Positions 17,133 through 24,244 of a stretch of DNA of 64,000 bases are shown here, in pieces. Location of the stretch: NCBI GenBank assembly GCA_017547085.1, contig JAFYQM010000051.1, positions 1 through 64,000 on the forward strand. Direction: 5' to 3'. This stretch comes from Oscillibacter sp. (GTDB taxonomy: Bacteria; Bacillota; Clostridia; Oscillospirales; Oscillospiraceae). How positions within the stretch are numbered: position 1 is the first letter of the stretch; each line of letters starts with the position of its first letter. The position numbers and the translations under genes were made by a program. A model generated the notes under the pieces. That model ran no database searches and was not told the DNA's origin. It was given only the letters and a program-made list of their open reading frames with translations.

Positions 17133-17169
17133 AAAAAAAGACGAAGGAACGATCCCTTCGTCTTTTTTT
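17133..17169 (+). terminator. Terminator of the molybdenum hydroxylase operon
   Basis: A 15-bp stem, A7-GACGAAGG pairing with CCTTCGTC-T7, with a seven-base loop, directly after the C_GCAxxG_C_C gene and ending in a T-tract. Confidence 0.9.
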
Positions 17170-17254
17170 CATTTTGCAAAAAAAAGTTTTGCTTTTTAAC
17201 GCAGGATATGGGAAAATATTATTAATAATGCAATCCCGCCGAAAGGGGAACTCA

Positions 17255-17923
17255 ATGAAAAGCAAAACCGGTCATCGCCTGCCCGCCAAGGAAACTCTGC
17301 GCAGCAACATCAAGGATTATATTCAAAAGCAGATCGCCGACGGGATCTATCTCCCCGGTGAACGAATCGTAGAAACGCGTCTTGCAAAGGAACTGGAAGT
17401 TTCTCAGGCGCCTGTCCGCGAAGCCATGCTGGAGCTCTCTGCTATGGGGCTTCTGGAAGAACGCCCCTATTCCGGCACTTATGTGCGAAATCTGTCTCAC
17501 GCAGAGATTGAAGATATTTTTGATATCCGTGCCTTTGTGGAAGAATACGCCGCCAAGCGTGCCGCCAAACGCGCTACACCGGAGCAGCTGGCCGAAATGG
17601 AATTCGTCCTTAAGGAAATGGATCAAAAGAGTTTTTCTGAATTCGTCCAGCTGGACATGGACTTTCACAGCCTTGTGATGGATGCCGCCGGAAGTCCTGC
17701 ACTAAAACGAGCATGGAAAATTCTTCGAATGGCCGAGTGGACTTATCTCTGCGCTGCTGTTACTGCATTTTCTATGGAAGAATTAATTGCTCAGCACTGG
17801 AAGATTTATCAATATCTGAAAGATCGGTCCGAAACCAGTGCAGGTGCGTATATGTTCCTGCATATCAAAGGGTTTGGCGAAGAATTGGCCAGACACTTTG
17901 AAATGCAAAAGCAAGGTGAATAA
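17255..17923 (+). CDS. GntR-family (FadR/FCD) transcriptional regulator 2, paralogue of regulator 1
   Basis: A 222-residue FadR-type regulator. The DNA-binding domain has LAKELEVSQAPVREAMLEL, nearly the same as regulator 1, and blocks such as LSAMGLLEERPYSGTYVRNLS, DAAGSPALKR and GAYMFLHIKGFGEEL are shared, so the two arose by duplication. The FCD His positions (MDFHSLV, QHWKIY, FLHIK) are kept. The ATG at 17255 follows AAGGGGAA. A different palindrome, ATTATTAATAAT at 17218-17229, precedes the gene. It is the last gene before the putative element end and may respond to another pathway intermediate. Confidence 0.9.
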   Translation: MKSKTGHRLPAKETLRSNIKDYIQKQIADGIYLPGERIVETRLAKELEVSQAPVREAMLELSAMGLLEERPYSGTYVRNLSHAEIEDIFDIRAFVEEYAAKRAAKRATPEQLAEMEFVLKEMDQKSFSEFVQLDMDFHSLVMDAAGSPALKRAWKILRMAEWTYLCAAVTAFSMEELIAQHWKIYQYLKDRSETSAGAYMFLHIKGFGEELARHFEMQKQGE

Positions 17924-17952
17924 GGAAAACTCATACAGCTGGTCGCTTCTGC

Positions 17953-17978
17953 TTTGACCACTGTTTGACTACTATTGT
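17953..17978 (+). repeat. Arm-site-like direct repeat, left copy
   Basis: TTTGACCACTG followed by TTTGACTACTATTGT makes a tandem pair of about 11-base units. The 16 bases GTTTGACTACTATTGT (17963-17978) occur identically at 24178-24193. Similar short repeats flank tyrosine-recombinase core sites, but no recombinase gene is present here. Confidence 0.5.
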
Positions 17979-17994
17979 TAAAAACGCGCAAAAA

Positions 17995-18027
17995 GCCGGG
18001 AACTGTTGCGCTGCAACGGCTCCCGGT
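17995..18027 (+). terminator. Two-tier hairpin, possible terminator of gntR2
   Basis: An outer stem CCGGGA/TCCCGG and an inner stem GTTGC-gct-GCAAC. The same architecture recurs at 24204-24244 after the second arm-like repeat. The T-tract is weak, so the hairpin may instead belong to the element end. Confidence 0.45.
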
Positions 18028-18116
18028 TCTCTCACAGTTTCTGTCTTAAATTGTGCAGAATCGATAAAATCACTGCACCGCAAGTGTTTCGTGTTTTACC
18101 GCCTGATAACTCCGAC

Positions 18117-18154
18117 TCTGAAGGTCGCTGGTTCGAATCCAGTCGGGCGTACCA
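18117..18154 (+). pseudogene. 3' half of a tRNA-Arg gene (attachment-site-like fragment)
   Basis: TCTGA (3' side of the anticodon stem), AGGTC (variable loop), a T-arm with GGTTCGAATCC and the acceptor strand CGGGCGT-A-CCA are all present in order, but no D-arm, 5' acceptor strand (expected about GCGCCCG) or anticodon precede them. The fragment runs from the anticodon loop to the 3' end, the part usually duplicated when integrative elements insert into tRNA genes. The amino acid assignment rests on the acceptor and variable loop and is tentative. Confidence 0.6.
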
Positions 18155-18190
18155 AAAACCACCTTAAACTTATTGTTTAAGGTGGTTTTT
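18154..18190 (+). terminator. Terminator behind the tRNA fragment
   Basis: A perfect 16-bp hairpin (A5-CCACCTTAAAC / GTTTAAGGTGG-T5) with loop TTATT, as often found after tRNA genes. Its presence shows that the chromosomal tRNA terminator was kept when the 5' half was displaced. Confidence 0.9.
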
Positions 18191-18452
18191 GTATGTAAAA
18201 TGTCAAATGCTATCGTTGCCCAAATAGTGGTTACCCGACTGCTCCGAAATACTCTATGTAACCACGACAAATTCGGATCGCTTAACGGCGAAATGCAATG
18301 AGAATACGAGAAGCTTCTGCAGCGTCAGTGCGCCTCCCCCCTCCCCAGCATATTTGATAGAACACAGCATGCCAAAACAGTCTATTCGATAATTTATTTA
18401 TCGACACACTTGCAATCTCTCATACAGTGGTATATCATTGACATTACAACAA
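18191..18452. other. Gap before the thiamine leader; no gene seen
   Basis: No credible ORF. It contains an inverted repeat GTGGTTAC (18227-18234) / GTAACCAC (18258-18265), a second one TCGATAA (18386-18392) / TTATCGA (18398-18404), and the thiamine promoter. The first could be an old element border; nothing else is recognised. Confidence 0.4.
18410..18438 (+). promoter_or_regulatory. Predicted promoter of the thiamine operon
   Basis: TTGCAA at 18410-18415, 17 bases, TATCAT at 18433-18438. Transcription would start about 10 bases before the first TPP aptamer. Confidence 0.5.
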
Positions 18453-18545
18453 AACAGGGGAGCTCGAGTTGCGGGCTGAGAGGAAGTCATCATACTTCGA
18501 CCCTTTAACCTGATGCGGGTAATGCCGACGTAGGAAGAAATGCAC
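18453..18545 (+). ncRNA. TPP riboswitch (THI element) 1
   Basis: Contains the conserved aptamer parts in order: AGGGGAGC, GGGCTGAGAGG, CGACCCTTTAACCTGATG, CGGGTAATGCCGACGTAGGAAG. The pyrimidine-sensing CTGAGA and the pyrophosphate-sensing helix around GGGTAATGCC are both intact. It is followed by an intrinsic terminator at 18557, so control is probably by transcription termination. Confidence 0.92.
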
Positions 18546-18556
18546 GGATTCTTTCG

Positions 18557-18588
18557 GAGGCACCTGATATCAGGTGCCTCTGTTTTTT
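18557..18588 (+). terminator. Riboswitch 1 expression-platform terminator
   Basis: A perfect 12-bp inverted repeat (GAGGCACCTGAT / ATCAGGTGCCTC) followed by a run of six T's, located 12 bases after TPP riboswitch 1. Confidence 0.9.
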
Positions 18589-18636
18589 GTTTCGAAAGGA
18601 AGTGGTCGCATTTCGCGCAGCGGCGCGGCAGACGAA

Positions 18637-18742
18637 GGGGAGCGCCTTGGTCTGATAAGAGCGATGGGAAGCCGTGTTCCGGCGTGAGAGGAGGCCAGTA
18701 AGCCTCGACCGACCTGTGATGAAAGCAGGATAGCAGACACAA
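18637..18742 (+). ncRNA. Divergent thi-box-like structured leader between the two TPP riboswitches
   Basis: GGGGAGC, then GGCGTGAGAGGAGG, CCTCGACC and ACCTG occur in the same order and spacing as in the neighbouring TPP aptamers, so the pyrimidine-binding half looks homologous. The 3' half differs: TGATGAAAGCAGGATAGCAGAC replaces the usual TGGATAATGCCAACGTAGGG. Pairings GTCTG/CAGAC, GCCG/CGGC, GAGGC/GCCTC and CCTG/CAGG can form a closed multi-branch fold. It may be a riboswitch variant with another ligand or a decayed copy. Confidence 0.45.
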
Positions 18743-18749
18743 CTACAAA

Positions 18750-18838
18750 TTCAAGGGAGCTTGCAACAGCAGGCTGAGAGGAGGGTACTGTTCCCTCGAC
18801 CTTACCTGATTTGGATAATGCCAACGTAGGGACGAATC
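18750..18838 (+). ncRNA. TPP riboswitch (THI element) 2
   Basis: AAGGGAGC, AGGCTGAGAGGAGG, CCTCGACC, TTACCTGATTTGGATAATGCC and AACGTAGGGA are all present, matching the THI consensus closely. It is followed by a strong terminator at 18859 and then by the first thiamine gene. Confidence 0.94.
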
Positions 18839-18858
18839 GTAGAATCGTAATAGATTCA

Positions 18859-18895
18859 GCCGTGGAGTACCAGTTGGTATTCCACGGCTTTTTGT
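18859..18895 (+). terminator. Riboswitch 2 expression-platform terminator
   Basis: A 13-bp stem (GCCGTGGAGTACC / GGTATTCCACGGC) with loop AGTT, followed by TTTTTGTTTTG. It would stop transcription about 45 bases before the first ORF when TPP is bound. Confidence 0.9.
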
Positions 18896-18934
18896 TTTGC
18901 CGCAGGCTCCCGCACCGGAACAAGGAGGAAAAAC

Positions 18935-19240
18935 ATGAACGCAAGTATTGCTATTCAGGTACTGCCCACTGTGGATTCCAAAGAAGAACTAATCCGCATC
19001 GTGGACGAAGCTATCGCCTATATCAAGTCCTTTGGCCTGCACACCGAGGTGGGGCCTTTTGAAACCACAGTGGAGGGCGACTATGACACGCTGATGGAGA
19101 TCGTCAAAGGCTGCTCCAAAGTCTGCATCGACGCCGGTGCGCCGGATGTAATGACCTATGTAAAAATCAACCTTGACCCCACCGCTTTGCTAACGATGGA
19201 TCTGAAGACCACCAAGCACCGGGAGGTAACAGAAGAATGA
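18935..19240 (+). CDS. Thiamine-binding protein (MTH1187/YkoF-like, UPF0045 type)
   Basis: A 101-residue protein with the ferredoxin-like fold pattern of the YkoF/MTH1187 family: ASIAIQVLP, a helix with VDEAIAYIKSFGLHTEVGPFETTVEGDYDTLMEIV, then a second strand pair. Family members bind thiamine or its HMP moiety and are often riboswitch-controlled. The ATG at 18935 follows AAGGAGG. It is the first gene of the TPP-regulated operon, and its stop overlaps the thiW start. Confidence 0.8.
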   Translation: MNASIAIQVLPTVDSKEELIRIVDEAIAYIKSFGLHTEVGPFETTVEGDYDTLMEIVKGCSKVCIDAGAPDVMTYVKINLDPTALLTMDLKTTKHREVTEE

Positions 19241-19737
19241 AGCCTCTTTCCACACGGAAGCTAGTGCTAACGGCTATGCTGGCCTGTCTCGCCTTTGTGT
19301 TGAACACCTTTGTCTGGTTTCCCGCCATGGCACCCTTCCAGCACTTTGTCAACGCATTGTCTGCCGTCTTTGTAGGCCCTTGGTACGGCGCAGCTGCAGG
19401 TTTTCTTACCGGTGTCATGCGCATGCTGTGCGGCAGAGACATCGGTTCGGTGGTCGGCGCCGTCTTCGGCCCTATCCTGGGCGGCTTGATGTACCGGAAG
19501 TTCAAATCCTTTTGGGCTGTCTTTGTGGGCGAGGTCATTGGCACCGGCGTGGTCAGCGCTATTGTAGTTTATCCCCTGATGAAGCTGTTTTACGGTCTGG
19601 ATGTTCAACAGTGGTACTATTACATTCCCTTCTATACCCCCTCTGCCGTCATGGGCGCAGCTATGGGCGTTGCGACATTGCTGATTCTAAAGCGCAGCGG
19701 CGTTCTGCACCGTATGAAAGACATGCTGGAACGATAG
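19237..19737 (+). CDS. thiW: Energy-coupling-factor substrate component ThiW (thiazole transport)
   Basis: A 166-residue membrane protein with five to six hydrophobic helices. LTAMLACLAFVLNTFVWFP, APFQHFVNALSAVFVGPWYGAAAGFLTGVMRMLCG and GGLMYRKFKSFWAVFVGEVIGTGVVSA are the conserved ThiW blocks. ThiW is the S component thought to import the thiazole precursor, usually encoded with thiM as here. It overlaps the preceding gene (ATGA). The ECF ATPases and T component are not in the window. Confidence 0.92.
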   Translation: MKPLSTRKLVLTAMLACLAFVLNTFVWFPAMAPFQHFVNALSAVFVGPWYGAAAGFLTGVMRMLCGRDIGSVVGAVFGPILGGLMYRKFKSFWAVFVGEVIGTGVVSAIVVYPLMKLFYGLDVQQWYYYIPFYTPSAVMGAAMGVATLLILKRSGVLHRMKDMLER

Positions 19738-19747
19738 GGAGGTTTTT

Positions 19748-20575
19748 ATGGAACTGTTTGGCGTATTGGAGCAAGTACGAACCAAGGCTCCTCTGATACA
19801 GTGCATCACCAATTTTGTCACGGTCAATGACTGTGCAAATATCCTGCTGGCAGCAGGAGCCTCTCCTACCATGGCGCAGGATATCCGGGAAGTGGAAGAG
19901 GCTGTTGCCGGCGCAGACGGACTGGTCTGCAATCTTGGAGCAATTGACTTTGTAGACTCCATGATTTTAGCAGGAAAACGAGCCAATGAATTGCGTATTC
20001 CGGTTGTCCTTGACCCTGTGGCGGCGGGCGGAACGGCGCTGCGGCGTGAGTTATCCGCAAGACTGCTGGAAGAAGTTCGCTTTACTGCCATTCGGGGCAA
20101 TGCCTCAGAGATCCGTGCGCTGGCCGGACAGATGAGTCGAGGCAGCGGTGTGGATGTGGCGGCTTGGGACGCCATAACAGCAGAGAATTTATCGCAGTCT
20201 GTGGAACTGATCTCTGATCTGGCACAGAAAACCGGAGCCATCATTGCCGTGTCCGGGGTGATGGATGTGGTGTCTGACGGAACACAGACGGTACTGCTGA
20301 ACAACGGCTGTTCCACCATGGCTCGCATCACTGGCAGCGGCTGTATGCTCACGACCCTGATCGGCGGTTTTTGCGCTGCTGCACCGGAGCATCCTTTTGA
20401 AGCCACCTGTGCCGCTATGGCAGCCATGGGTATCTGCGGAGAAATCGCAGAGGAAAAACGGCTACGGAACAAAACCGGTAACGCGACTTTCCGCACCGAC
20501 CTGATCGACGCAGTCTTCAACCTGACCGAACAAGAACTGAAAGAGAGGATTCGATATGAAGTTTACAAAGGATGA
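19748..20575 (+). CDS. thiM: Hydroxyethylthiazole kinase
   Basis: A 275-residue ribokinase-like kinase that phosphorylates 4-methyl-5-hydroxyethylthiazole. Conserved parts include PLIQCITNFVTVNDCANILLAAGASPTMAQD near the N-terminus, VVLDPVAAGGT, FTAIRGNASEI and the catalytic GSGCMLTTLIGGFCA near residue 195. Full length. The last 20 bases overlap thiE, so the genes are translationally coupled. Confidence 0.95.
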   Translation: MELFGVLEQVRTKAPLIQCITNFVTVNDCANILLAAGASPTMAQDIREVEEAVAGADGLVCNLGAIDFVDSMILAGKRANELRIPVVLDPVAAGGTALRRELSARLLEEVRFTAIRGNASEIRALAGQMSRGSGVDVAAWDAITAENLSQSVELISDLAQKTGAIIAVSGVMDVVSDGTQTVLLNNGCSTMARITGSGCMLTTLIGGFCAAAPEHPFEATCAAMAAMGICGEIAEEKRLRNKTGNATFRTDLIDAVFNLTEQELKERIRYEVYKG

Positions 20576-21218
20576 GGTGCGCAAGGCTATGCTGCTCTAT
20601 GCCGTCACCGACCAGATGTGGCTAAAGGAGGGCGAAGCTTTGGCTGATGTTGTGGAGTCCGTTTTGCGAAACGGTGCCACCTTCCTCCAGATTCGTGAAA
20701 AGGATCTGGCACAAGATGCCTTTGAGGTAGAGGCAGAGAGACTGAAAACGCTGTGCGCACAGCACGGTGTTCCCTTTGTGGTGAATGACAGTGTGGAGAT
20801 CGCTTTGAAGATTGGCGCAGACGGCGTTCATGTGGGACAGTCTGACATCAAGGGGAGGGATATTCGCTCCATTATCGGAACGGACAAAATTCTGGGCATT
20901 TCTGCGGGAACCGTGGAGGAAGCTATCGCAGCAGAGAAAGCTGGAGCGGACTATATCGGCGTGGGCGCTGTGTTCCCTACTGGCACCAAAAAGAACGCTA
21001 CGCCTATGACCATGGAACTGCTGAAGGAGATCGTGTCCTCTGTATCCATCCCGGTAGTTGCCATCGGTGGTATTGGTGCAGGAAACATCCTGCAGCTCTG
21101 TGGCAGCGGCGTGGATGGTGTAGCCGTGGTTTCTGCTATCTTCGCAGCGGAAGATCCCGGCAAGGCAACAGCCGATTTGCTGAAGTTGGCCGAAGAAGTG
21201 GTGGCATCCAATGGATAA
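20556..21218 (+). CDS. thiE: Thiamine phosphate synthase
   Basis: A 220-residue TIM-barrel enzyme joining HMP-PP and thiazole phosphate. Visible motifs are LYAVTDQMW, TFLQIREKDL, FVVNDSVEIALKIGADGVHVGQSD, AEKAGADYIGVGAVFPTGTKKNA and VAIGGI. Full length with start at 20556 (AGAGGA upstream). Overlaps both thiM and the HAD gene. Confidence 0.95.
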   Translation: MKFTKDEVRKAMLLYAVTDQMWLKEGEALADVVESVLRNGATFLQIREKDLAQDAFEVEAERLKTLCAQHGVPFVVNDSVEIALKIGADGVHVGQSDIKGRDIRSIIGTDKILGISAGTVEEAIAAEKAGADYIGVGAVFPTGTKKNATPMTMELLKEIVSSVSIPVVAIGGIGAGNILQLCGSGVDGVAVVSAIFAAEDPGKATADLLKLAEEVVASNG

Positions 21219-21861
21219 GCGTTTCGTCATCTTTGACATGGACGGCACGCTGGTGGATTCCATGGTCTACTGGAAGCGCCTGGCCGCAGAGTTTCTGGAA
21301 AGGAAAGGCGTTCAGGAGATCTCGCCGGACATTCTTGAGCGGATCAAACCCATGACCATGACGGAATCTGCGGCCCTGTTTATTCAGGAATACGGTTTAT
21401 CCGGTACTCCCGAAAGTGTTGCTGCGGAAATGAATGCCATGATGGACGAGCATTACCGCAAGGATATTCCGCTCAAATTTGGTGTCCAAGCGTATCTGGA
21501 GGTACTGCACCGCAAAGGCGTTGCCATGTGCGTAGCCTCTGCCACAGCGGAAGAACTGATGGATGCCTGTTTGGCGCGACTTGGTGTGGCGCAATATTTC
21601 TCATTCCTGCTTTCCTGCGAAACGGTGGGCACCGGAAAGAATCGGCCAGATGTATATTGGGAAGCCGCAAAGCGGTTAGGTGCGCAACCAGAGGAAATCG
21701 CTGTTTACGAGGATGCTCTTTATGCGGCAAACACGGCCAAACAGGCAGGATTCTACACGATTGCTGTCCAGGATGACAGCAACCAGCCTCATTGGGAGAC
21801 CCTGACAGCCCTGGCAGACGAGAAAATCCTCGACTGGCAGACGGCTGCGCAGGCTCTATAA
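21211..21861 (+). CDS. HAD-superfamily hydrolase of the thiamine operon
   Basis: A 216-residue HAD phosphatase: motif I FDMDGTLVDS at residues 8-17, motif II VASATAEE, a KNRPDVYWEAAKRLG motif III region and motif IV YEDALYAANTAKQAG. The cap domain is alpha-helical. Its overlap with thiE suggests a phosphatase acting on thiamine intermediates, such as thiamine monophosphate or damaged precursors; that role is inferred from position. Confidence 0.85.
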   Translation: MDKRFVIFDMDGTLVDSMVYWKRLAAEFLERKGVQEISPDILERIKPMTMTESAALFIQEYGLSGTPESVAAEMNAMMDEHYRKDIPLKFGVQAYLEVLHRKGVAMCVASATAEELMDACLARLGVAQYFSFLLSCETVGTGKNRPDVYWEAAKRLGAQPEEIAVYEDALYAANTAKQAGFYTIAVQDDSNQPHWETLTALADEKILDWQTAAQAL

Positions 21862-21952
21862 ATCATCGGGGAATATTCCCCCGCGGCGCATTGGGGGCAC
21901 CACCTTACGCCGCGTAAGAAAACGATGCTGAAAAACGAAAGGAGATAAACAC

Positions 21953-22750
21953 ATGAAAACAGCATTGACCATTGCAGGCAGCGACTGCAGCGGAGGCGCC
22001 GGAATTCAGGCCGATCTGAAAACGATGACCATGAATGGTGTTTATGGCATGAGTGCAATCACGGCTCTGACGGCCCAGAACACCACCGGTGTTTCAGACA
22101 TTCTGGAGGCAACACCTCAATTTCTCGCTAACCAACTGGATGCCATCTTCACGGATATTTTCCCGGATGCGGTGAAAATCGGCATGGTGTCCTCCGCACC
22201 GCTGATTGAGGTAATTGCTGGAAAACTGCGTCAATATGGCGCAAGGCACATTGTGGTGGATCCAGTGATGGGAGCCACCAGTGGCGCAAAACTGCTGAAG
22301 GACGAAGCTTTGCAGGCGCTAACGCAACAGCTATTGCCTTTGGCGGAGGTTTGCACGCCCAACATTCCCGAGGCTGAGATTCTGGCGGGTATGCGTATCA
22401 CATCGGCAGAGGATATGCTTGCCGCAGCAATGATCATCAGCGACCGCTACGGCTGTGCCGTTCTTTGCAAAGGTGGTCACGCCATGAATGATGCCAACGA
22501 TCTTCTGTGGAAGGATGGCGAAACGGTTTGGTTCCATGGAGAACGCATTGAGAACCCCAACACCCACGGCACCGGCTGTACGCTGTCCTCCGCCATCGCT
22601 TCGAATTTGGCCAAAGGACAGCCGCTGCATCAAGCCGTAGAGAACGCCAAAGCTTACATCTCCGGCGCACTGGCCGCCATGCTGGATCTGGGAAAAGGCA
22701 GCGGGCCGATGAACCATGCGTTTGACAACAGGGGGAGGTTTGCGGAATGA
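21953..22750 (+). CDS. thiD: HMP kinase / HMP-phosphate kinase
   Basis: A 265-residue ribokinase-fold enzyme: LTIAGSDCSGGAGIQADLKT at residues 4-23, VYGMSAITALTAQNT, VVDPVMGATSGAKLL, CTPNIPEAEIL and the GTGCTLSSAIASNLAKG catalytic loop near 207. It phosphorylates hydroxymethylpyrimidine twice. A 90-base gap with a GGGGAATATTCCCC palindrome separates it from the HAD gene. The SD AAAGGAG precedes the ATG. It overlaps thiT. Confidence 0.95.
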   Translation: MKTALTIAGSDCSGGAGIQADLKTMTMNGVYGMSAITALTAQNTTGVSDILEATPQFLANQLDAIFTDIFPDAVKIGMVSSAPLIEVIAGKLRQYGARHIVVDPVMGATSGAKLLKDEALQALTQQLLPLAEVCTPNIPEAEILAGMRITSAEDMLAAAMIISDRYGCAVLCKGGHAMNDANDLLWKDGETVWFHGERIENPNTHGTGCTLSSAIASNLAKGQPLHQAVENAKAYISGALAAMLDLGKGSGPMNHAFDNRGRFAE

Positions 22751-23352
22751 CTGCCCCTGTGATTACTACCGTGTTTTCGATTGGGTATCTGGGTGTTACG
22801 GTGTGGCTCTGCCGCGAAGTAAAGCTAAATGCCAAAGCGCTTTGCCTCTGTGGACTGACCTGTGCGCTGACACTGGTGTTGGAATCCATTATGATCCCGC
22901 TGCCTACCGGAGCAGCCATCCCTCTGGGTGCTATGATTCCCCTGATGCTGCTGGCGCTGATCTACGATTACCGATTGGCGTTTTTGTCCGGTTGGATCAC
23001 CGGCATTCTGGCCATCATTCTGATTCCTGTTTGGCAGCCTGTCCATTGGGCACAGCTTTTCGTGGAGCATCTGGTTTGCTTCTCCTGTCTGGGGTATGCA
23101 GGCATCTTTGGCAATCAAAAGCGCGGACGGATTTTAGTCGGAATGCTGTTGGCGATCTTCCTGAAATTCTGGGGGCATGTTCTCAGCGGCGTGATCTTCT
23201 TCTCCCAAAATGCGTGGGACGGCTGGGGTGCCTGGGGATACAGTCTGACATATCACCTCTCTTCTAAAATTCCAGAGGCTATTCTTACCATGGTGATCGT
23301 TTCCCTGTTGCCCCTTGGCACCATGAGAAAAGCACTGCACAAACACCCGTGA
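22747..23352 (+). CDS. thiT: Thiamine ECF transporter substrate-binding component ThiT-like
   Basis: A 201-residue protein with about six membrane helices. PVWQPVHWAQLFVEHLVCFSCLGYAGIFGN and FLKFWGHVLSGVIFFSQNAWDGWGAWGYSLTYH are the conserved ThiT/YuaJ blocks holding the thiamine-binding Trp and His residues. The ATG overlaps the thiD stop (ATGA). The partner EcfA/EcfT proteins are probably shared and encoded elsewhere. Confidence 0.88.
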   Translation: MTAPVITTVFSIGYLGVTVWLCREVKLNAKALCLCGLTCALTLVLESIMIPLPTGAAIPLGAMIPLMLLALIYDYRLAFLSGWITGILAIILIPVWQPVHWAQLFVEHLVCFSCLGYAGIFGNQKRGRILVGMLLAIFLKFWGHVLSGVIFFSQNAWDGWGAWGYSLTYHLSSKIPEAILTMVIVSLLPLGTMRKALHKHP

Positions 23353-23364
23353 AAGGAGCGGCAC

Positions 23365-24027
23365 ATGAAAACCATTGATCGTTTATTGTCTGCCAGCCAG
23401 TCGGTCTGGGATACATACCATCAGCACCCTTTTGTTTTGGGCTTACAGAACGGCACATTGGATCAGGCAAAGTTCCGGCATTACATTTTGCAGGACTACC
23501 TTTATCTGATTGAGTACGCCAAAGTGTTTGCCATCGGCATTACCAAAGCAAAAAGCCTGCCTGTCATGCAACTCTTTTCCTCTTATATTCAGTCGATCGT
23601 TCATAGCGAAATGACAACCCACACAGGATATATGGAGAAGCTGAACATTCGTCAGGAGGAACTGGCACAAACACCTGTGGCGTTATCCAGTCGCTCTTAC
23701 ACCGCGTATATGATGCAGGTGGCCTATGAGGGCGGCGAAGCCGAGGCGCTGACCGCAATTCTCTCCTGCGCTTACAGTTATGAGGCTATCGGACGCACTA
23801 TCGTACGAGAGAATCCGGATGCAGCAAACCATCCCTTGTACGGCGACTGGGTGCAATATTATTCCGGTGATAAATACCATCAAGATAATTTGCGCCTGTT
23901 GGATATGCTGGAGATGCTTACAAAGGACTATACCCAGCAGCAGTTGTGTCATCTGGAAGATATCTTTGTAACCTGCTCCCGTTATGAATCCGAGTTCTGG
24001 GATATGGCATGGGCGCAATCTTTTTGA
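23365..24027 (+). CDS. tenA: TenA thiaminase II / aminopyrimidine aminohydrolase
   Basis: A 220-residue all-helical TenA protein: HPFVLGLQNGTLDQAKFRHYILQDYLYLIEYAK carries the active-site Asp, with RSYTAYMMQV, AILSCAYSYEAIG and a C-terminal FWDMAW. It salvages HMP from degraded thiamine. It follows thiT by 12 bases with an AAAGGAG SD and is the last gene of the operon. Confidence 0.93.
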   Translation: MKTIDRLLSASQSVWDTYHQHPFVLGLQNGTLDQAKFRHYILQDYLYLIEYAKVFAIGITKAKSLPVMQLFSSYIQSIVHSEMTTHTGYMEKLNIRQEELAQTPVALSSRSYTAYMMQVAYEGGEAEALTAILSCAYSYEAIGRTIVRENPDAANHPLYGDWVQYYSGDKYHQDNLRLLDMLEMLTKDYTQQQLCHLEDIFVTCSRYESEFWDMAWAQSF

Positions 24028-24167
24028 AAGGCGGCGTTTCTTGACACACAGTGCACACTTCTACCAGATTTCTTTGCTCGTAACAGAAAAAAATCCGCTT
24101 TGATTGCTCATTTCATCAATCGCAAATCAGCAAAGAATGAGTGGTGTGACTATCATAGAGTCAACCT

Positions 24168-24193
24168 ATTGACTACCGTTTGACTACTATTGT
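24168..24193 (+). repeat. Arm-site-like direct repeat, right copy
   Basis: ATTGACTACCG followed by TTTGACTACTATTGT. The last 16 bases (24178-24193) are identical to 17963-17978, 6.2 kb upstream. The two copies share a similar downstream hairpin and a CAGAATC-A(T)AAA-like tail, so they are homologous ends rather than chance matches. Confidence 0.5.
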
Positions 24194-24203
24194 GAAAAAA
24201 GCA

Positions 24204-24244
24204 AAAGACCGGAAGCCGTTGCATTGCAACATCTTCCGGTCTTT
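24204..24244 (+). terminator. Terminator after the thiamine operon
   Basis: A 12-bp outer stem AAAGACCGGAAG / CTTCCGGTCTTT and an inner GTTGC-att-GCAAC stem. Weak T content follows. The 320-base gap 24028-24348 holds this, the repeat above and no credible gene. Confidence 0.7.

Noticed and set aside
17218..17229. ATTATTAATAAT as a fourth copy of the island operator
   Set aside because: It is a palindrome but lacks the ATCGAT core; it may be a separate site for regulator 2.
18080..18154. Complete functional tRNA gene
   Set aside because: No 5' acceptor strand, D-arm or anticodon 5' stem precedes the T-arm, so only the 3' half is present.
18637..18742. Cobalamin riboswitch
   Set aside because: GGGAAGCCG and CAGGATA recall parts of it, but the conserved GGTG, CCCGCCACTG and closing B12-box sequences are missing, while the THI-like core fits better.
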